DNA of 64,000 bases, taken from assembly GCA_027574665.1 (NCBI GenBank), contig CM050659.1, positions 25,200,482-25,264,481 on the forward strand, given 5' to 3'. This DNA comes from Rhynochetos jubatus. Lineage: Eukaryota; Chordata; Aves; Eurypygiformes; Rhynochetidae. Shown here one piece after another: positions 33,115-44,900 of the stretch. Every line of letters starts with the position of its first letter. The first letter of the stretch is position 1. The notes under the pieces are model-generated. The model had not been told where the DNA came from. It did not search any database and saw nothing but the letters and a program-made list of their open reading frames with translations. Both the position numbers and the translations under genes were made by a program.

Positions 33115-35327
33115 GCTCCAACACGCTCCTCTTCCCACCTGGGAGCTGCTCGGCAAACCACACGGGGCCAGGGGCCCCGTCCTGCGCCCACAGCCCTAAC
33201 CCCCAGCTGCGGCACCGGCGGCTGCGTCGGGATCAACTCTGGATACGCCCCGGCTGGGATCTCCTTCCCCCTCCTGCCCCGCTAAGCAGTGACACCCAAG
33301 GAAAAGCTCCTCCTGGATGCTGCGGCGGCCTGAGCATCTCCCGGCCCCCTCCAGACCCCCCAGCCTTGCTTCGCCCCTGCCCTCTGACCACCCCCACCAA
33401 GACAAGGCGCCCCAACCTTTGGGGTGGAAAGGGCTTGGGATACCCTTGGGAAAGGGTTTAGACATCTCAGATACCTGCCTTGCCCTGGTCCCTGGAGGCT
33501 GCTGCGCAGATGTACACCCCCCCTCTCCCCCCGTCCCCCCACACGCTGGATGCCGAGATACAAGGAGCGGTGACCTCTGCAGAGAGCCTGCAGCGGCCCC
33601 GACGCGCGCTGGCCTGTGGCTGTTGAGTGGGGACGCGGGGGCTGCGGGCACGCTCCCGCCGGCAGCCTGCTCCATCAGGCAGGGAGAGGCTGCCAGACAA
33701 TTCCCGCTCTGGAAAGGCGGGAGTAGCAGTTTCCCTCTGGGATGAGTGAAGAGCAGAAAGCTTTGGGGGGGGTGGGGGGTGGTTTTTTTAACCATTAAAA
33801 ACCTTCTAAAACCTAAAAAGCAGCCCACATCCCCCTGACAGAGTTACATCCCCCTTTTACTCTTCTCTGCCTTTTGATCCCATTTTGAACGGGTTTGTTT
33901 CTCAATTTAACACCGAGATTCCTCTCTTGTCCGTCGGACACTTCCTGCACTGACCAGGGCTGCCGAGGCCGCCCCCCAACGCCTGTACCCCAGCACAGGC
34001 AGCCCAACGCCCCCTGCCCTCGCCCGCATCCCTGGGGAGCTCTCCCCGTCGTTCCCAGCTTCCCGGAGAGGCCACGCCGGGTCCCGCGCTGGCTCCCGGC
34101 TCCTCGCCCCCGCACTAACCTGGGTGCCCGCTCTGGTGCCAAGTGCTGGGATGGGGCGGGGGCCACGGCTGCTCCTCCCATCCCACCGCAGCCTGCGCCA
34201 CCAGCCACGGGCCAAAGAGCAAAAAGCAGCAATAAACGTGCCCGGGGAGGGCGGCTGCCTGGGACAATGTTTCCTTTGGCCGCGTCTTTAACTTCCAGAG
34301 CTATTCAGAAAGTTACGGGAATTTAAAAATACCCGTGTAAGAGCTGTTCTGCACCCCCCCGACGGGCACCAGCGAGGGGATTCAGCTGAAGACAGACCTT
34401 GAAACGTCTGGCCTTCATCACAAGAACCCCGAGCCTCAGCACGGCCCTGGGCGACATCCTGCTCTAGGGGAAGGGCCCTTCCCACCCAAGCCACTCTGTG
34501 ATCCCATCAAACAGCGGTCTGGGGACACAAGCCCCCCCGGAACAACCTGGGTGGGAGCGGGGGGGACTGATAAAGGGGTAGGAACATCTGCACCCACGAG
34601 TGACAGCCCGCGGGTTTGTGCCAGGCGAGAGGCGGGGGACGAGCAGTGCCGGAGCAGCGGAGGGACAGACAGGCCCCCGGACAGGCGAAAAGCTCCGGGC
34701 AGAGCCCACGGCCCCTGCCTGAGCCGGAGGGAATCCCGGGGGTGCTCTGGGGCAAGGAGGAGGAAACGCGATTGGGAGCATGGCGGGGGAAGGCAGGAAG
34801 GAGCAGCCAGGGCAAGCTGCTGCTTATCTGGCCCTGCTGTAAGCGGGCTAAGAACAGCCCCATGAACCCCCCACCCAACAGGGACCACCACCACCATCCC
34901 CCTCCCTGATGGCAGCCCCGCAGGGTGCCCCTGCCCGGGGGGGGGCGATGCCCTGCGGAGCCCCGTACGCAGCCGGTGGGCAGGAGAGCTCCAGCCTGGG
35001 CAGGCAGCGCTGCGCCCCGAAGGGGGGGAACACCTCGATGCGCAGCGGGGGCGAGAGCCAGGGCGCTGCACCCCCCTTCCAAGGGGGATGCCGTGGAAAG
35101 AACTTGACCCGAAACAGAAATAAAGCCCTTTCGCTGGGAGCGCTGACACGGCACTTCCTCCCCACAGTGACTCTCCCTGCTTATTTTTGGGAGCAGGGCT
35201 TATTGAAGGAAACCTCATGGGAGAAGCCCAGCCCAGCCACCCCTTCTGTTCCCAACGAGCGGAATTCCTCCCGTTTTCAGCAGCAAAGTTACTCTCTTCC
35301 CAGCGGGAACCGAGGGCTGACATTTAC
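33115..35327. other. Upstream/intron region of the ARHGAP36-like gene, no firm exon
   Basis: GC-rich. A CpG-dense open stretch at about 34850-35165 on the minus strand could be a first exon but shows no recognised motif. A T/G-rich run lies at about 33761-33788. Confidence 0.4.
34445..34506 (+). mobile_element. Short CR1 3'-end scrap
   Basis: Contains a decayed CR1 terminus (gggcccttcccacccaagcc, then actctgtgatccc). Confidence 0.45.
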
Positions 35328-35439
35328 CTTCGTTTCCTTCGGCAGCAGGGTCTGGGCTCCCTCCTCTTCCTCCCAGGTGATGGTTTTGGAAGCAGCGTCT
35401 CCGGCAAGTCCCGCAGAGTGGGTGGGAGATCTTCCCTGC
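35328..35439 (-). CDS. Possible upstream exon of the ARHGAP36-like gene (112 bp)
   Basis: A long pyrimidine tract and acceptor (cttcccctccag) precede an open stretch of 37 codons containing DAASKTITWEEEEGAQTLL, ending AAG|GTAAAT. This phase-0 end joins the phase-0 start of the exon at 32670. I recognise no family motif, so it could be chance. An acceptor four bases further in (35435) is also possible but breaks this frame relation. Confidence 0.35.
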
Positions 35440-35654
35440 CTGGAGGGGAAGCGGAGAAGTGACAGAGAGGAGACGCTGCAGCTGAACGCAGCCGAGGGGA
35501 GGAGAGGGGGGATGAGAACAGGACTTTTCTGCCAAAAGCAGGGAGAGCCGGGAACATCGCATGGAGAGGGCAGGGTTAGATGGAGGGAACCGTGCTTCCC
35601 ACGCCTGACAGTGCTTGTGCCTTGGCTGGGATCAGTCATACAATGTTCACATGG

Positions 35655-36075
35655 AATCCCGGAATGGTTTGGCTTGGAGGGAACTTACAGCCCCCCCAGT
35701 CCCACCCCCTGCCATGGGCAGGGACACCTTCCACAGCCCAGGGTGCTCCCAGCCTCATCCAGCCTGGCCTTGGACACTCCCAGGGATGGGGCATCCACAG
35801 CTTCTCTGGGCAGCCTGTCCCAGTGCCCCCCACCCTCTCTGGGAAGAATTCCTTCCCCATGGCCCATCTCCATCTCCCTCTTTCCGGTTAAACCCATCAC
35901 CCCTTGTCCTGTCACTCCCTGCCCTTGGAAAAAGCCCCCCCAGCTTTCTTGTAGCCCCCCAGGCACTGGAAGGGGCTCTGAGGTCTCCCCGGAGCCTTCC
36001 CTTCTCCAGGCTGAACCCCCCAACTCTCCCAGCCTGTCCCCATGGCAGAGGGGCTTCAGCCCTCTGATCACCGCT
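35655..36075 (-). mobile_element. CR1 LINE 3'-end fragment
   Basis: Inverted CR1, starting gaatggtttggcttggaggg at the 3' terminus and ending near ccatggcagaggggcttcag. Confidence 0.9.
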
Positions 36076-36828
36076 CAGCCCATCCCCTCTGGCCCTGTGC
36101 TCTCCCCGCTCTTATCTACCAGGAACCAGGACACCTACCGCAGCAGCAGCCGGCTGGGAGAGGAGACCCGAAAGGGAATTGGCTGGGTGCTGGCTGATGA
36201 GGCCCAGGGGTGGTTTCCGCCTTGGTTCTCCACGCAGACCTCCCAACAGCTCCGTCACGGCATCTCCACGATGGCCCAGGCTCCAGCGCGGGCTGGCACA
36301 CGGCTGCGCTCCACATCCCCGATGGGTCTGGGGGACTGCAGGGGACCCCTGCGAAGCTCTGGCACTGAAGAGCTCCCAGACTTGAAGGGACAGAGCTCGT
36401 ACATCCGTGGTGGGTTACAGACCCCGGAGCACCTGACAAACCTATGCCCACGCTCAAGAGATGCCCATTAACCCCCACAGTTGGCACCTCCTTGCACGTT
36501 AATGTGCCCACCAGCACCTCGGGGCCCACAGCCGGGCTCCCAGTCCGTGACACAGTGACAACAGGGATGCAACAGCGCGTTCCCAGGGCAGAGTCGTGCT
36601 GCCCCAGCTCTGCCCAGTCCCACCGCAGCCGGGGAGAAGCCGAGGTGCGGAGCCCCGGGAAGCGATCCTGAATGGCTCTTGGTGGGGCCTGTGGGTGCAG
36701 AGGGTGGCTGCCGGCGTGAGTGTGATGAAGGACCATCCCCATGTCCAGGGAGAAGGGAAACATCCACAGCCCCTGCCTGTGCACCGAGATGGGGCCAGGT
36801 GACAGAGCTGGGGTGACAGCCCTCATCA

Positions 36829-37180
36829 CAGAATCACGGAATGGTTTGGGTTGGAGGGACCTTAAAGGCCCCCCAGCCCCACCCCCTGCCACGGGCAGGG
36901 ACACCTTCCACAGCCCAGGGTGCTCCCAGCCTCATCCAGCCTGGCCTTGGACACTCCCAGGGATGGGGCACCCACAGCTTCTCTGGGAACCTGTCCCAGT
37001 GCCCCCCACCCTCTCTGGGAAGAATTTCTTCCCCATGGCCCATCTCAATCTCTCTCTTTCCATTTAAACCCGTTACCCCTTGTCCTGTCACTCCCTGCCC
37101 TTAGGAAAATTGGGAGAAGTCCCCCCAGCTTTCTTGAAGCCCCCCAGGCACTGGAAGGGGCTCTGAGGACCCCCCGGAGC
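36829..37180 (-). mobile_element. CR1 LINE 3'-end fragment
   Basis: Inverted CR1, starting tcacagaatcacggaatggt and running to ggcactggaaggggctctga. Confidence 0.9.
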
Positions 37181-37839
37181 CCCAGGGGTGATCAAGAGAG
37201 ATGCCTGGATCAGGAGCACAGGTAGTGTTCTCCTCCATCCTTCCAGGTGCAGGGAATGTTGAGGGGAGAAGCAGCAGGAGCCAGCAGGTCAATACCTGGC
37301 TCCCAGGCTGGTGTCACCCGCAGGATTTGGGGTTGTGTGATCGTGGGGGGGTTTACACCACACCAGACCTGCTGACAAGGGACCGGGTACCCCCGCCTCA
37401 AAGGGGGAAAAGGTCCTCAGCACAGAGGTCAGCAGGGCTCATGGAAAGAGCTTTACACCTGGTTCGAGGGGGGAAGGGATCACACCAGGGGTGGCACGCC
37501 AACGTGTGAGGGACGGCGTGCGAGAGAGGTCCTTCCGTCCACCGCCCGACGTGCTGAGCGCGCTGCAGCCCCTCAGAGATGACCCTGCACTGATGCGCAG
37601 CAACGCAGCCACCTCGGTGGGGGCAGGGGACGGAGATCCACGCAGCAGCAAACATCAAGGGGGCGTCCCCGTGCTACAAACCACGGGAACGCCCGAGAGC
37701 AGCCCCGCAAGAATCAGGGCTTCTCCCCAAAAAAGGTGGGAGGATCGGTACCCCACGTGAGTGCATCCCCGCCAGCGCACGCGGCCCAGGCAACGGCCAG
37801 GAGGAGCTGGCAGCTGATGTAGCTGCCACCACGGGAACA

Positions 37840-38060
37840 CGGGGGGGTGAACGTGGCGCTCCCCAGGGCTCAGCGTTCTGTTTAAGATCTTCAGTGACCC
37901 GGACGAGGGCCTCGAGCGCACCCCCAGCCAGTCTGCAGCGGGAGGGCAGGACGGCTCTGCGGAGGGATCCGGACAGGCTGGATCCAGGGCTGAGGTGTTT
38001 TACCCTGCGTCTTACCGACCTCCTGCAGAGGGCTGGGGAGGAGCCTGGCGTTTAGAGCAG
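37840..38060 (+). mobile_element. Decayed CR1 ORF2 (reverse transcriptase) remnant
   Basis: The sense frame reads SVLFKIFSDPDEGLERT, which matches the CR1 ORF2 stretch of the type VLFNIFINDLDEGIE. It continues into a degenerate block with gatccggacaggctggatcc. The frame is broken soon after. Confidence 0.6.
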
Positions 38061-38079
38061 CCTCGGGGAAGGCTCAGGA

Positions 38080-38847
38080 GGAGGAAAGGCTGTGCTGCTG
38101 GTAGCAATTCCAGAAGCTCAGCCTCCAAAGCAAAGCGGCTGGAGGAATTTGGCGGTCAGCCATCAGTAGAAGAGAGGTCTCACACAGGCGCTCTGCTCCG
38201 TCCCGATAATGGGAAATCAAATCCCCTTCCCACGTAACAGACTGCCAAGCTGCCTGCAATGACCACCACCAGTGGCACCGCCAGAACGGCGCTCGGCCCC
38301 TCAGCGTAACTGTTAAACCACGAGCAGAGAACACAGCATCGAAGAGCTCACACAACTCCGAGCCACCTAAACCTTCTGCTTAAACAGACCTCGGGGTGTA
38401 ATCATAGAAACGTCTAAAAAAAAAAGCCTTTTTTCTCTTTTAGTGGTTCTAGAAACGTGAAAATGTCTTTGTTGTTGGTTCAGAGGACAGTCTATAGCTG
38501 TTCCTACCAGAGAAAGGAGGGTACAGGGCGAGAGATTTGGGCACACAAGACACAGACAACACTGGCAAAACGTGCAGTCAACGCGCCGGGCTTAGAAACG
38601 TCAGACATCAACTTTTTCCCCAAAATATATTGAACAGCACTTGCCCGTTAACAAACAACTGATCCAAGAAGGTACAGCACTGCCGGGGTCTTCCCGTGCT
38701 GCTCTGGACTCAGTCTCACTTACGCACCATCCCACGCGAGTCTGCGAGGCGTGCAAGGGAGCCACGAGCAGAGGCGAGGGGCATCCGGGGTCGCTCCACG
38801 TACGCCTCCCGCTGCTGTTTCCAGCGTTAGGTGGGTTCAGCTGAAGC
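38080..38847 (-). other. Presumed ENOX2 3' UTR and flank
   Basis: AT-richer sequence directly after the ENOX2 stop. The minus strand has AATATA near 38625 but no canonical AATAAA before the CR1 remnants, so the 3' end is not fixed. Confidence 0.35.
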
Positions 38848-38979
38848 TCAAGTCATTTTCAATCCATCAAAGCCACAAAACTTCCACCTTTTCTCTAGGC
38901 TGGCCCCAACCCCGCTCAGCTCCTGCCTGAACGTGTTCTGGAGTCGAGTCATGAGGACTTCCACCTCCGCGGTGCAAAT
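38848..38979 (-). CDS. ENOX2: ENOX2 terminal coding exon (132 bp, with stop)
   Basis: Acceptor tttcacag. It encodes ICTAEVEVLMTRLQNTFRQE, then LSGVGASLEKRWKFCGFDG, ending LKMT and TGA at 38850-38848. GVGASLEKR corresponds to the adenine-nucleotide-binding motif proposed for human ENOX2. Confidence 0.96.
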   Translation of the reverse strand: MCTAEVEVLMTRLQNTFRQELSGVGASLEKRWKFCGFDGLKMT

Positions 38980-41900
38980 CTGTGAAAGCAGACGGAAAAC
39001 GAAGACGCTTTTGGCTGTGGAAGCTCAGGCTCAAACACATTTAACCACCAGAGTTCACCAAGGCTTTCCCCAGCCGTCCTGCCCAAACACTCCCGGTGAT
39101 AACCTCGGGGCGGCGTGAGCTGAGCCACTGTCTCACTCCGGGGCGAGATGGCTGCAGGTGTAACGAACACTAAAACTGGGGTGAAAGGACTGTCCTAATT
39201 TTTCCCACTGTGAAATGCGAGATAACGGATTAAAAACTCCCCAGCATCTAAGTAACCGGACGGTGAGTGCTTTTGGTACTGCTGCAAGCAGAGGGCGCGC
39301 AGGTTCTGGGGACGGGAATGGCGTTGAGTGAAGAGCAAAGACACGAGAGCTGGAGGTCACAGCGCTGCAGGATGACACCGAAACGTCTAAGGTGGACAGA
39401 TCTGCTAGAGCAGGTCAGACCGAGGGCCAGACTCTCCTTTCAGAGTGACCCCGGGTGGAGAATCATCCTGGGCGCAGCCCCGGGACATCACCCCGCCGCC
39501 TTTCCAGATGACCGGCGGCGCCTTCCTTGGGGAAGGTCTCTGGGGCAGCTCCTCCGGCTTCTGTCGCGCGGCGAGTGGCAGGAAGCACGACGTGTACGCG
39601 GCTGTTCACACAGCTGAGCCTTACTTCTACGAGCAGCGGCACAGTTACGTGTCCTCTCAACACCGCGCCCTCCAAGAGCCGGAACTCAAGCCTCCGCAGC
39701 GTGTTGGGGGGTGGGCGCAGCGCACGCACCCGTCACGCGGTCACACGCCAGCTTTACAGGCAGGGTCCAAGCTAAGCCACGAAGCAGAGCGGGCACCCCG
39801 GGAGGAGCGCGATCTGCACCGCCCAGCACGCGCCACGCTCAGCGCCTTCTGCGAGGACTGTCCCACGGCGTCACACCTCCCTCCACCCCAATTTCTGCTG
39901 GCCCCCTTGGCCAGCCGGGTGGGCAGGGAACAGGGGAAAGATATTCCTCTCTTCCTGCTGGCAGCTTCAAGGAACCAGGAAGCTCAAGAGCTCCCCCGAC
40001 TCCTACCCCACCCCAAAGACCTGCTCGACGTTAAAAGCAACACCCCAACTAACACCTGGCTCCTGCAAGAGGGAGACAAGGAGCTGGGATGTAACCTGAA
40101 GGACACGAGGAAGACCTCTTCCTCCTTTTGCCGGGCACAAGAGGCCTGAGCAAGTCAGCAGCTGGTGTGTCAGCAATGAGAGAGACTGCTGCCACTGCCG
40201 GGGCTAAAGGATGCGCTTCCCACAGGGCTTGTCTGCTAGGCTGAGCGCAGAGACCTCCAGGAGCCCTTCTCTGCACCGTGGACGCCACGGAGGGAGTGCC
40301 AGGAGTCAGATAAATGGCACGATGGCATTTCTTTAGGAGCTCCCAAGAGAAATAAAGGCAGCTGTTCATCTCACAGACAAATCCAGAACTAGAATGATAA
40401 GATAAATTATTAGCTATGTCTTCGAAGGGCTGGAGGGAGCCTGGAAAAAACCAGGCCAGTGAGCTGTGCGTTCTTCAAAGGGGGAAAATTAAACAGCAAG
40501 TTGTAAACAAAAGCAGCTGAAAGAGCTCCAAGCAGAAGCGATGATTCCCATGCCGCTGTCTCCTCTTCCCGAGGCGTTTTAAGGAAGGCAGCCAAAGAAC
40601 AGCGCAGCAGAGGAGCGAGGTTCCTCGAACCTTCAAAAGCCTTTGCACCCTCCCTCCCCGTTTACTCTCCCGAGGAGCCCGAAGCCCACAATACACAAAT
40701 ACCGTGGGAAACCAGCAGCTTCTTCCGCCACGGAAAACACACGAGCACGGCTCTTCCCGACCCCGGCGCCCAGGACGCGATCCCTCCGCTTAGCACAGCC
40801 CTCTGTGAGCCGGGACTGCGCCGCCGTGCTCGCCTTTGCGGCACGAGGCCCCTGCACAGCACCCGCCGACAACTGGCTGCGCTGGCCCAGCAAAGCGGGG
40901 ACAGAAAAGGCTCAGCGAGGGGCTACAAGACCAGAAACGGGGAAAAGCTTTGCTCAGAGCACAAAAGCAGCGTGACAGCTCAGTTCAGAGGGAATGTACA
41001 CAAACAGCAGCACAGCAGATGTTACGAGCAGCGACGCAAGAGGCGGGTTGTTGCTCTTTCCCCTTAGAGGTCACAAGGACAAGGGAACAAAGGCAGCAAA
41101 ACCTACACAGAATAAATAAAAATACATTTGAGATGGAGACTTTAAAGCTGGAATTCACTGTTGCAAAATACAGCTCCCGCCAAAGGGTTGTCTTGCATTC
41201 CAAGCAGGATTGCAGACGAACCTCACCCCAGCTCTGTACCTGGGGGGACAGCACGCTGCGCAAGGGCTAAGCCAGAAGCTGGGTCGCTCAGAGCGACCCG
41301 ATCTAGTGGAAGATGCCCCTGCCCACGGCAGCGGGGCAGACTGGGTCATCTTTAATGCTCCCTCCCAATCCAAACCGCCCTGCGATTCTACCGACACCCC
41401 TCCCCTTGTCCCCTCCCAGCAAATCATCCCGGTTAAAACACACCAGTTCTCACCCCCCGCACCGTTCCCGGGAGGGAGCGAGGCTCTCCCGCAGCCCGAA
41501 CACACCCGGGGCACAACCACACTGCTCGGGGCACTGGGAGTGCTCTCGGTACACCTACTTTGCTGTCCAGGCGCTGCAGGTAGGAACAGATGTACTCTAT
41601 GCTTGCTCCAAACGGGTGCACATGAAGGAACGTTGAGATTATTCCTGGGAAAAGGAACACCACGAACGTCATTCTCCTGAGACAAGAGCCGGCTGAGAAC
41701 CCCGACTGTTACTGCTGGCACAGCAGAGGGAGCTAACCGGGCCTTTTGGGGTTTCTATAAAGCGAGGTTTGGCTCACAGGCAGAAAAGCAGCTAGCCAAG
41801 GCAGCGGGCCAGCACTCCCACCAGGCCTTGCCACTCCTAGCCAAGGACTGGTAACGCGCGCAGCGACGACCCGCGCCGAGGTTAGATGTGTGGGGGTGCC

Positions 41901-44900
41901 AGGCCCAGGAGAGGGAAAGCAGAGGTCTCCTCCTGCCGCACCATCTGAGGTCGAGGAGCAGGAAAGGCAAACGGGGAGAGCAGCACGTGTGTGCTATCCC
42001 AATGGCTTTGCAGCACTCGGTTGAATAGAGCAGCCCCAAGTCCGCACCTCGACACCAAGAGGCTCCTTTCCAGCTCACCGGTCTCAGAGACTGACTCGTG
42101 TTTCTGACCAGCACCCGCAGAAAAAGGCTGTGCCGTTGCTTTCCCCAGCGTCCCTTCCCTCTCAGCGCGGAAACCAGCACAAGCAGCTCCATCTGAGCAT
42201 CGCCTGAACAGGCTGGCGGGATTTCTCATCCCGTGGAGCCCGGCCTTCTCTCCCTGCCACCTTTCTCCACCATCCCCTTCTCTCTGGCTACAGGCTCCAA
42301 CGCTGGGGGAGCTCATCTGCTCGAGGTCCAGGGCGCAGCACGCCTGACCTAGCGGCGCGCCTGCTCACTGCGTGGTGGTCCCCAGGCGCCACCCGCGCCG
42401 GGTTGCTGCAACGCTCAAGCTGATGAAAGGCTGTGACACCACCCAGGACGCTGCACGGTTGGTTAGGCCCTATCCAAACACAGGCAGACCCTCCTCTAAC
42501 TTACTGCCTTCAGCAATGACCCCCCGAAGGGCAACGTGTGCTCCAGCACGTGCTGACCTGGACTGTTAGCGGGCACAAACCTGCTTTACACGGGTGGTGT
42601 TTCGGCACCGTGGGGGATTTCCACGTGAGCAACGCACAAGGAGAAACCCTGACCCCACCGAAGCTCGAGGCTTTCCTCGGTTCCGGGACGCCCACCTCCA
42701 CTGGCATAACCAAGGGAACAAGAGGTGGCCAGAGGGAGCGGCGAGGGCACCTGGACGTGAACCCCACTCGGCTTAGGTCTGCGGCACCGGCACCGAACCC
42801 ACAGAAAGAACTCACCAACCAACAGAACTTCGCGTTCGGATTTCACGGGGCTGTTGCTCAAGGTCTTCTCAACCGGACATTCCTTCTCCTGGCTGCACGC
42901 GCAAACCCTGGATGTGCTGCTCTCCTGCAAAAAAACCAACCCCCCGCGGGCCCGCTCAGCGGCCGGCTCGGGCTCCAAGCCCGCGGTTGTTCTCCTCTCG
43001 CCGTGAGTCACGGCACTGCTGCAGCGACTGGCTGTTGTTGCAGAACGCTTCCAGCACAGCCTGGCGGTGTTCGTGCTGCCGCGCCCCGATTCCCGAGCCG
43101 GGTTCGAAGCCCCCCAGGTTAGGCAAGATGCCACCACAGGCGCTCATCAGCCCAGTTCACCGGCCCGCCACCTGCTCCAGAAGGGCCTTATTGCACGTAC
43201 GCGCGACAGAGCAGACTAGAAAGCCTCGCAGAGGCCAATTCCGACGCAGACGTTTATTCTTCAGACGCCCAACCCCAGGGAATGTGAGCGACCCGGTGCC
43301 CAACGGCTGCACAGGGGCTTGAGTCGGACTGTCCTCGACCTGAGTTCGCGGTACTGAATTAAAGCGGAACGTTGCATAATTTATTGCCCCCAAAATAAAC
43401 ACAGGGCTGCAGGCGACATGAAGACTGGATGGGTGCGCTAAAAGTGGGACTTTCTTTTATTCCCAAGTTTTATGTGGGATTCCAGAGGTCCGAGGCAGCT
43501 ATAATTGGAAATTGCCTCCAGTCGCTGGTGGAATGGACGGGACTTGGGCCAGTACAGACAGAACTAATGGCCCCTTGGGTCTGCTCGGCTTCTTACGCCA
43601 GTGCAATTCCCACTGCTCAGGACGGGAGCTGCGCAGGCCTGGCCTAAGCAGGTTATTGCAGCTTCTGCCGGGGAGGAAAGGCCCGCGGTGTGGAAACGGA
43701 GCCAGCTCCGGGCTGACACGGGGACGGCAGCTCAGCCGGCAGCGCCTACTGGAAACGCTCTGACCGCCTTCTCCCGGAGATCCAAGAGGTATTTTTGAAA
43801 TCACAGCGCAACAAATGATCTTGCACACCAAACCCCACGGCTGCACCACGGTGCTGCAAACATCTCCCGTCCTTCCGGCCAGAAGGACAGCAACGGATGA
43901 CAGGATGATTTTGTACAGGGAGACAGCCTGCACGTGCCCGCTTCCGCACGCCACCACGAAACGGCTCGTTCTACCACGGCGTTGTGACTCCCCTCAGTGA
44001 GATATTCCGACTAAAGTAGCAGAAAAGAAACTCTCAGACTTACATTCCCTTGACAATCAATTGCATCTCTCTCCTTGTCCTCTTCATCCGCGATGCTTTG
44101 CTACGCGCAGGAAAAGAAAAGGGAAGGTCACTGTTATTCCTGCTCGCTGGGACCCGGCACTGAAGATGACTGCGGTACGAAGCCGTTCTTAGTCTCTAGT
44201 AAGACATTTATCTCCCCCAGCTCATGGCACAAAACGCTGGGACTAAAGAGTGAAAACCTGAGACAAGACCAAGCATTTGGCTCGGTGGCCTCAGCGAGAA
44301 GCGCTGTGTAATGCTTCCTGCCCAGCCGGAGTAACTGTGTCTGTGCCCCGGAGGAGAGGGCCAAGCACGCTTAGGTTCAGGCGTGGGTCCGCAGAGGAGC
44401 ACACCTGAGCAGAAACAGCGTGTGTTCATGTTTAGAGTAAATCCAGCACGCGTCAGAATACGCTGACAAAACACTTTCAATTCAATAGCGGTTTACGGAG
44501 CTCAGATCAAAACACATCCCCAGACGCACATCCAAACCACCGACGTCTGATAACCCAGACCCTTTGTAATTAGCTGTTAAAGCTCAGGTGGCAGAAAACC
44601 ACATTTCAGCTGCAATACCACTGTGCTGTATAACAGGAAAGTTCATCTTTTATTTCACAGTTGCTCAGGCAGGTTGTCTTGCCTGCACACAAAGCCACCG
44701 GCCAGTTCAGTACCGATGTGCATCTCCAATTTGGCAGGTTACTTCTCGCCTCCCAGAGCCAACTGCTCCTCAGCCAGGGCTGGGTGTCTGCACCAGAGCA
44801 TGGAGGGCCAGAGGTCCTGCGCTGAGCTCGTGGTGGACCACGGAACCCAAGGACTGTGTTTACTACCGAGGATAAGGAAGCACCGGATGGCACGTACCTG

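Noticed and set aside
34909-36471. 520-codon plus-strand open frame
   Set aside because: It runs across an inverted CR1 repeat and the antisense of the possible ARHGAP36-like exon; no recognised protein features.
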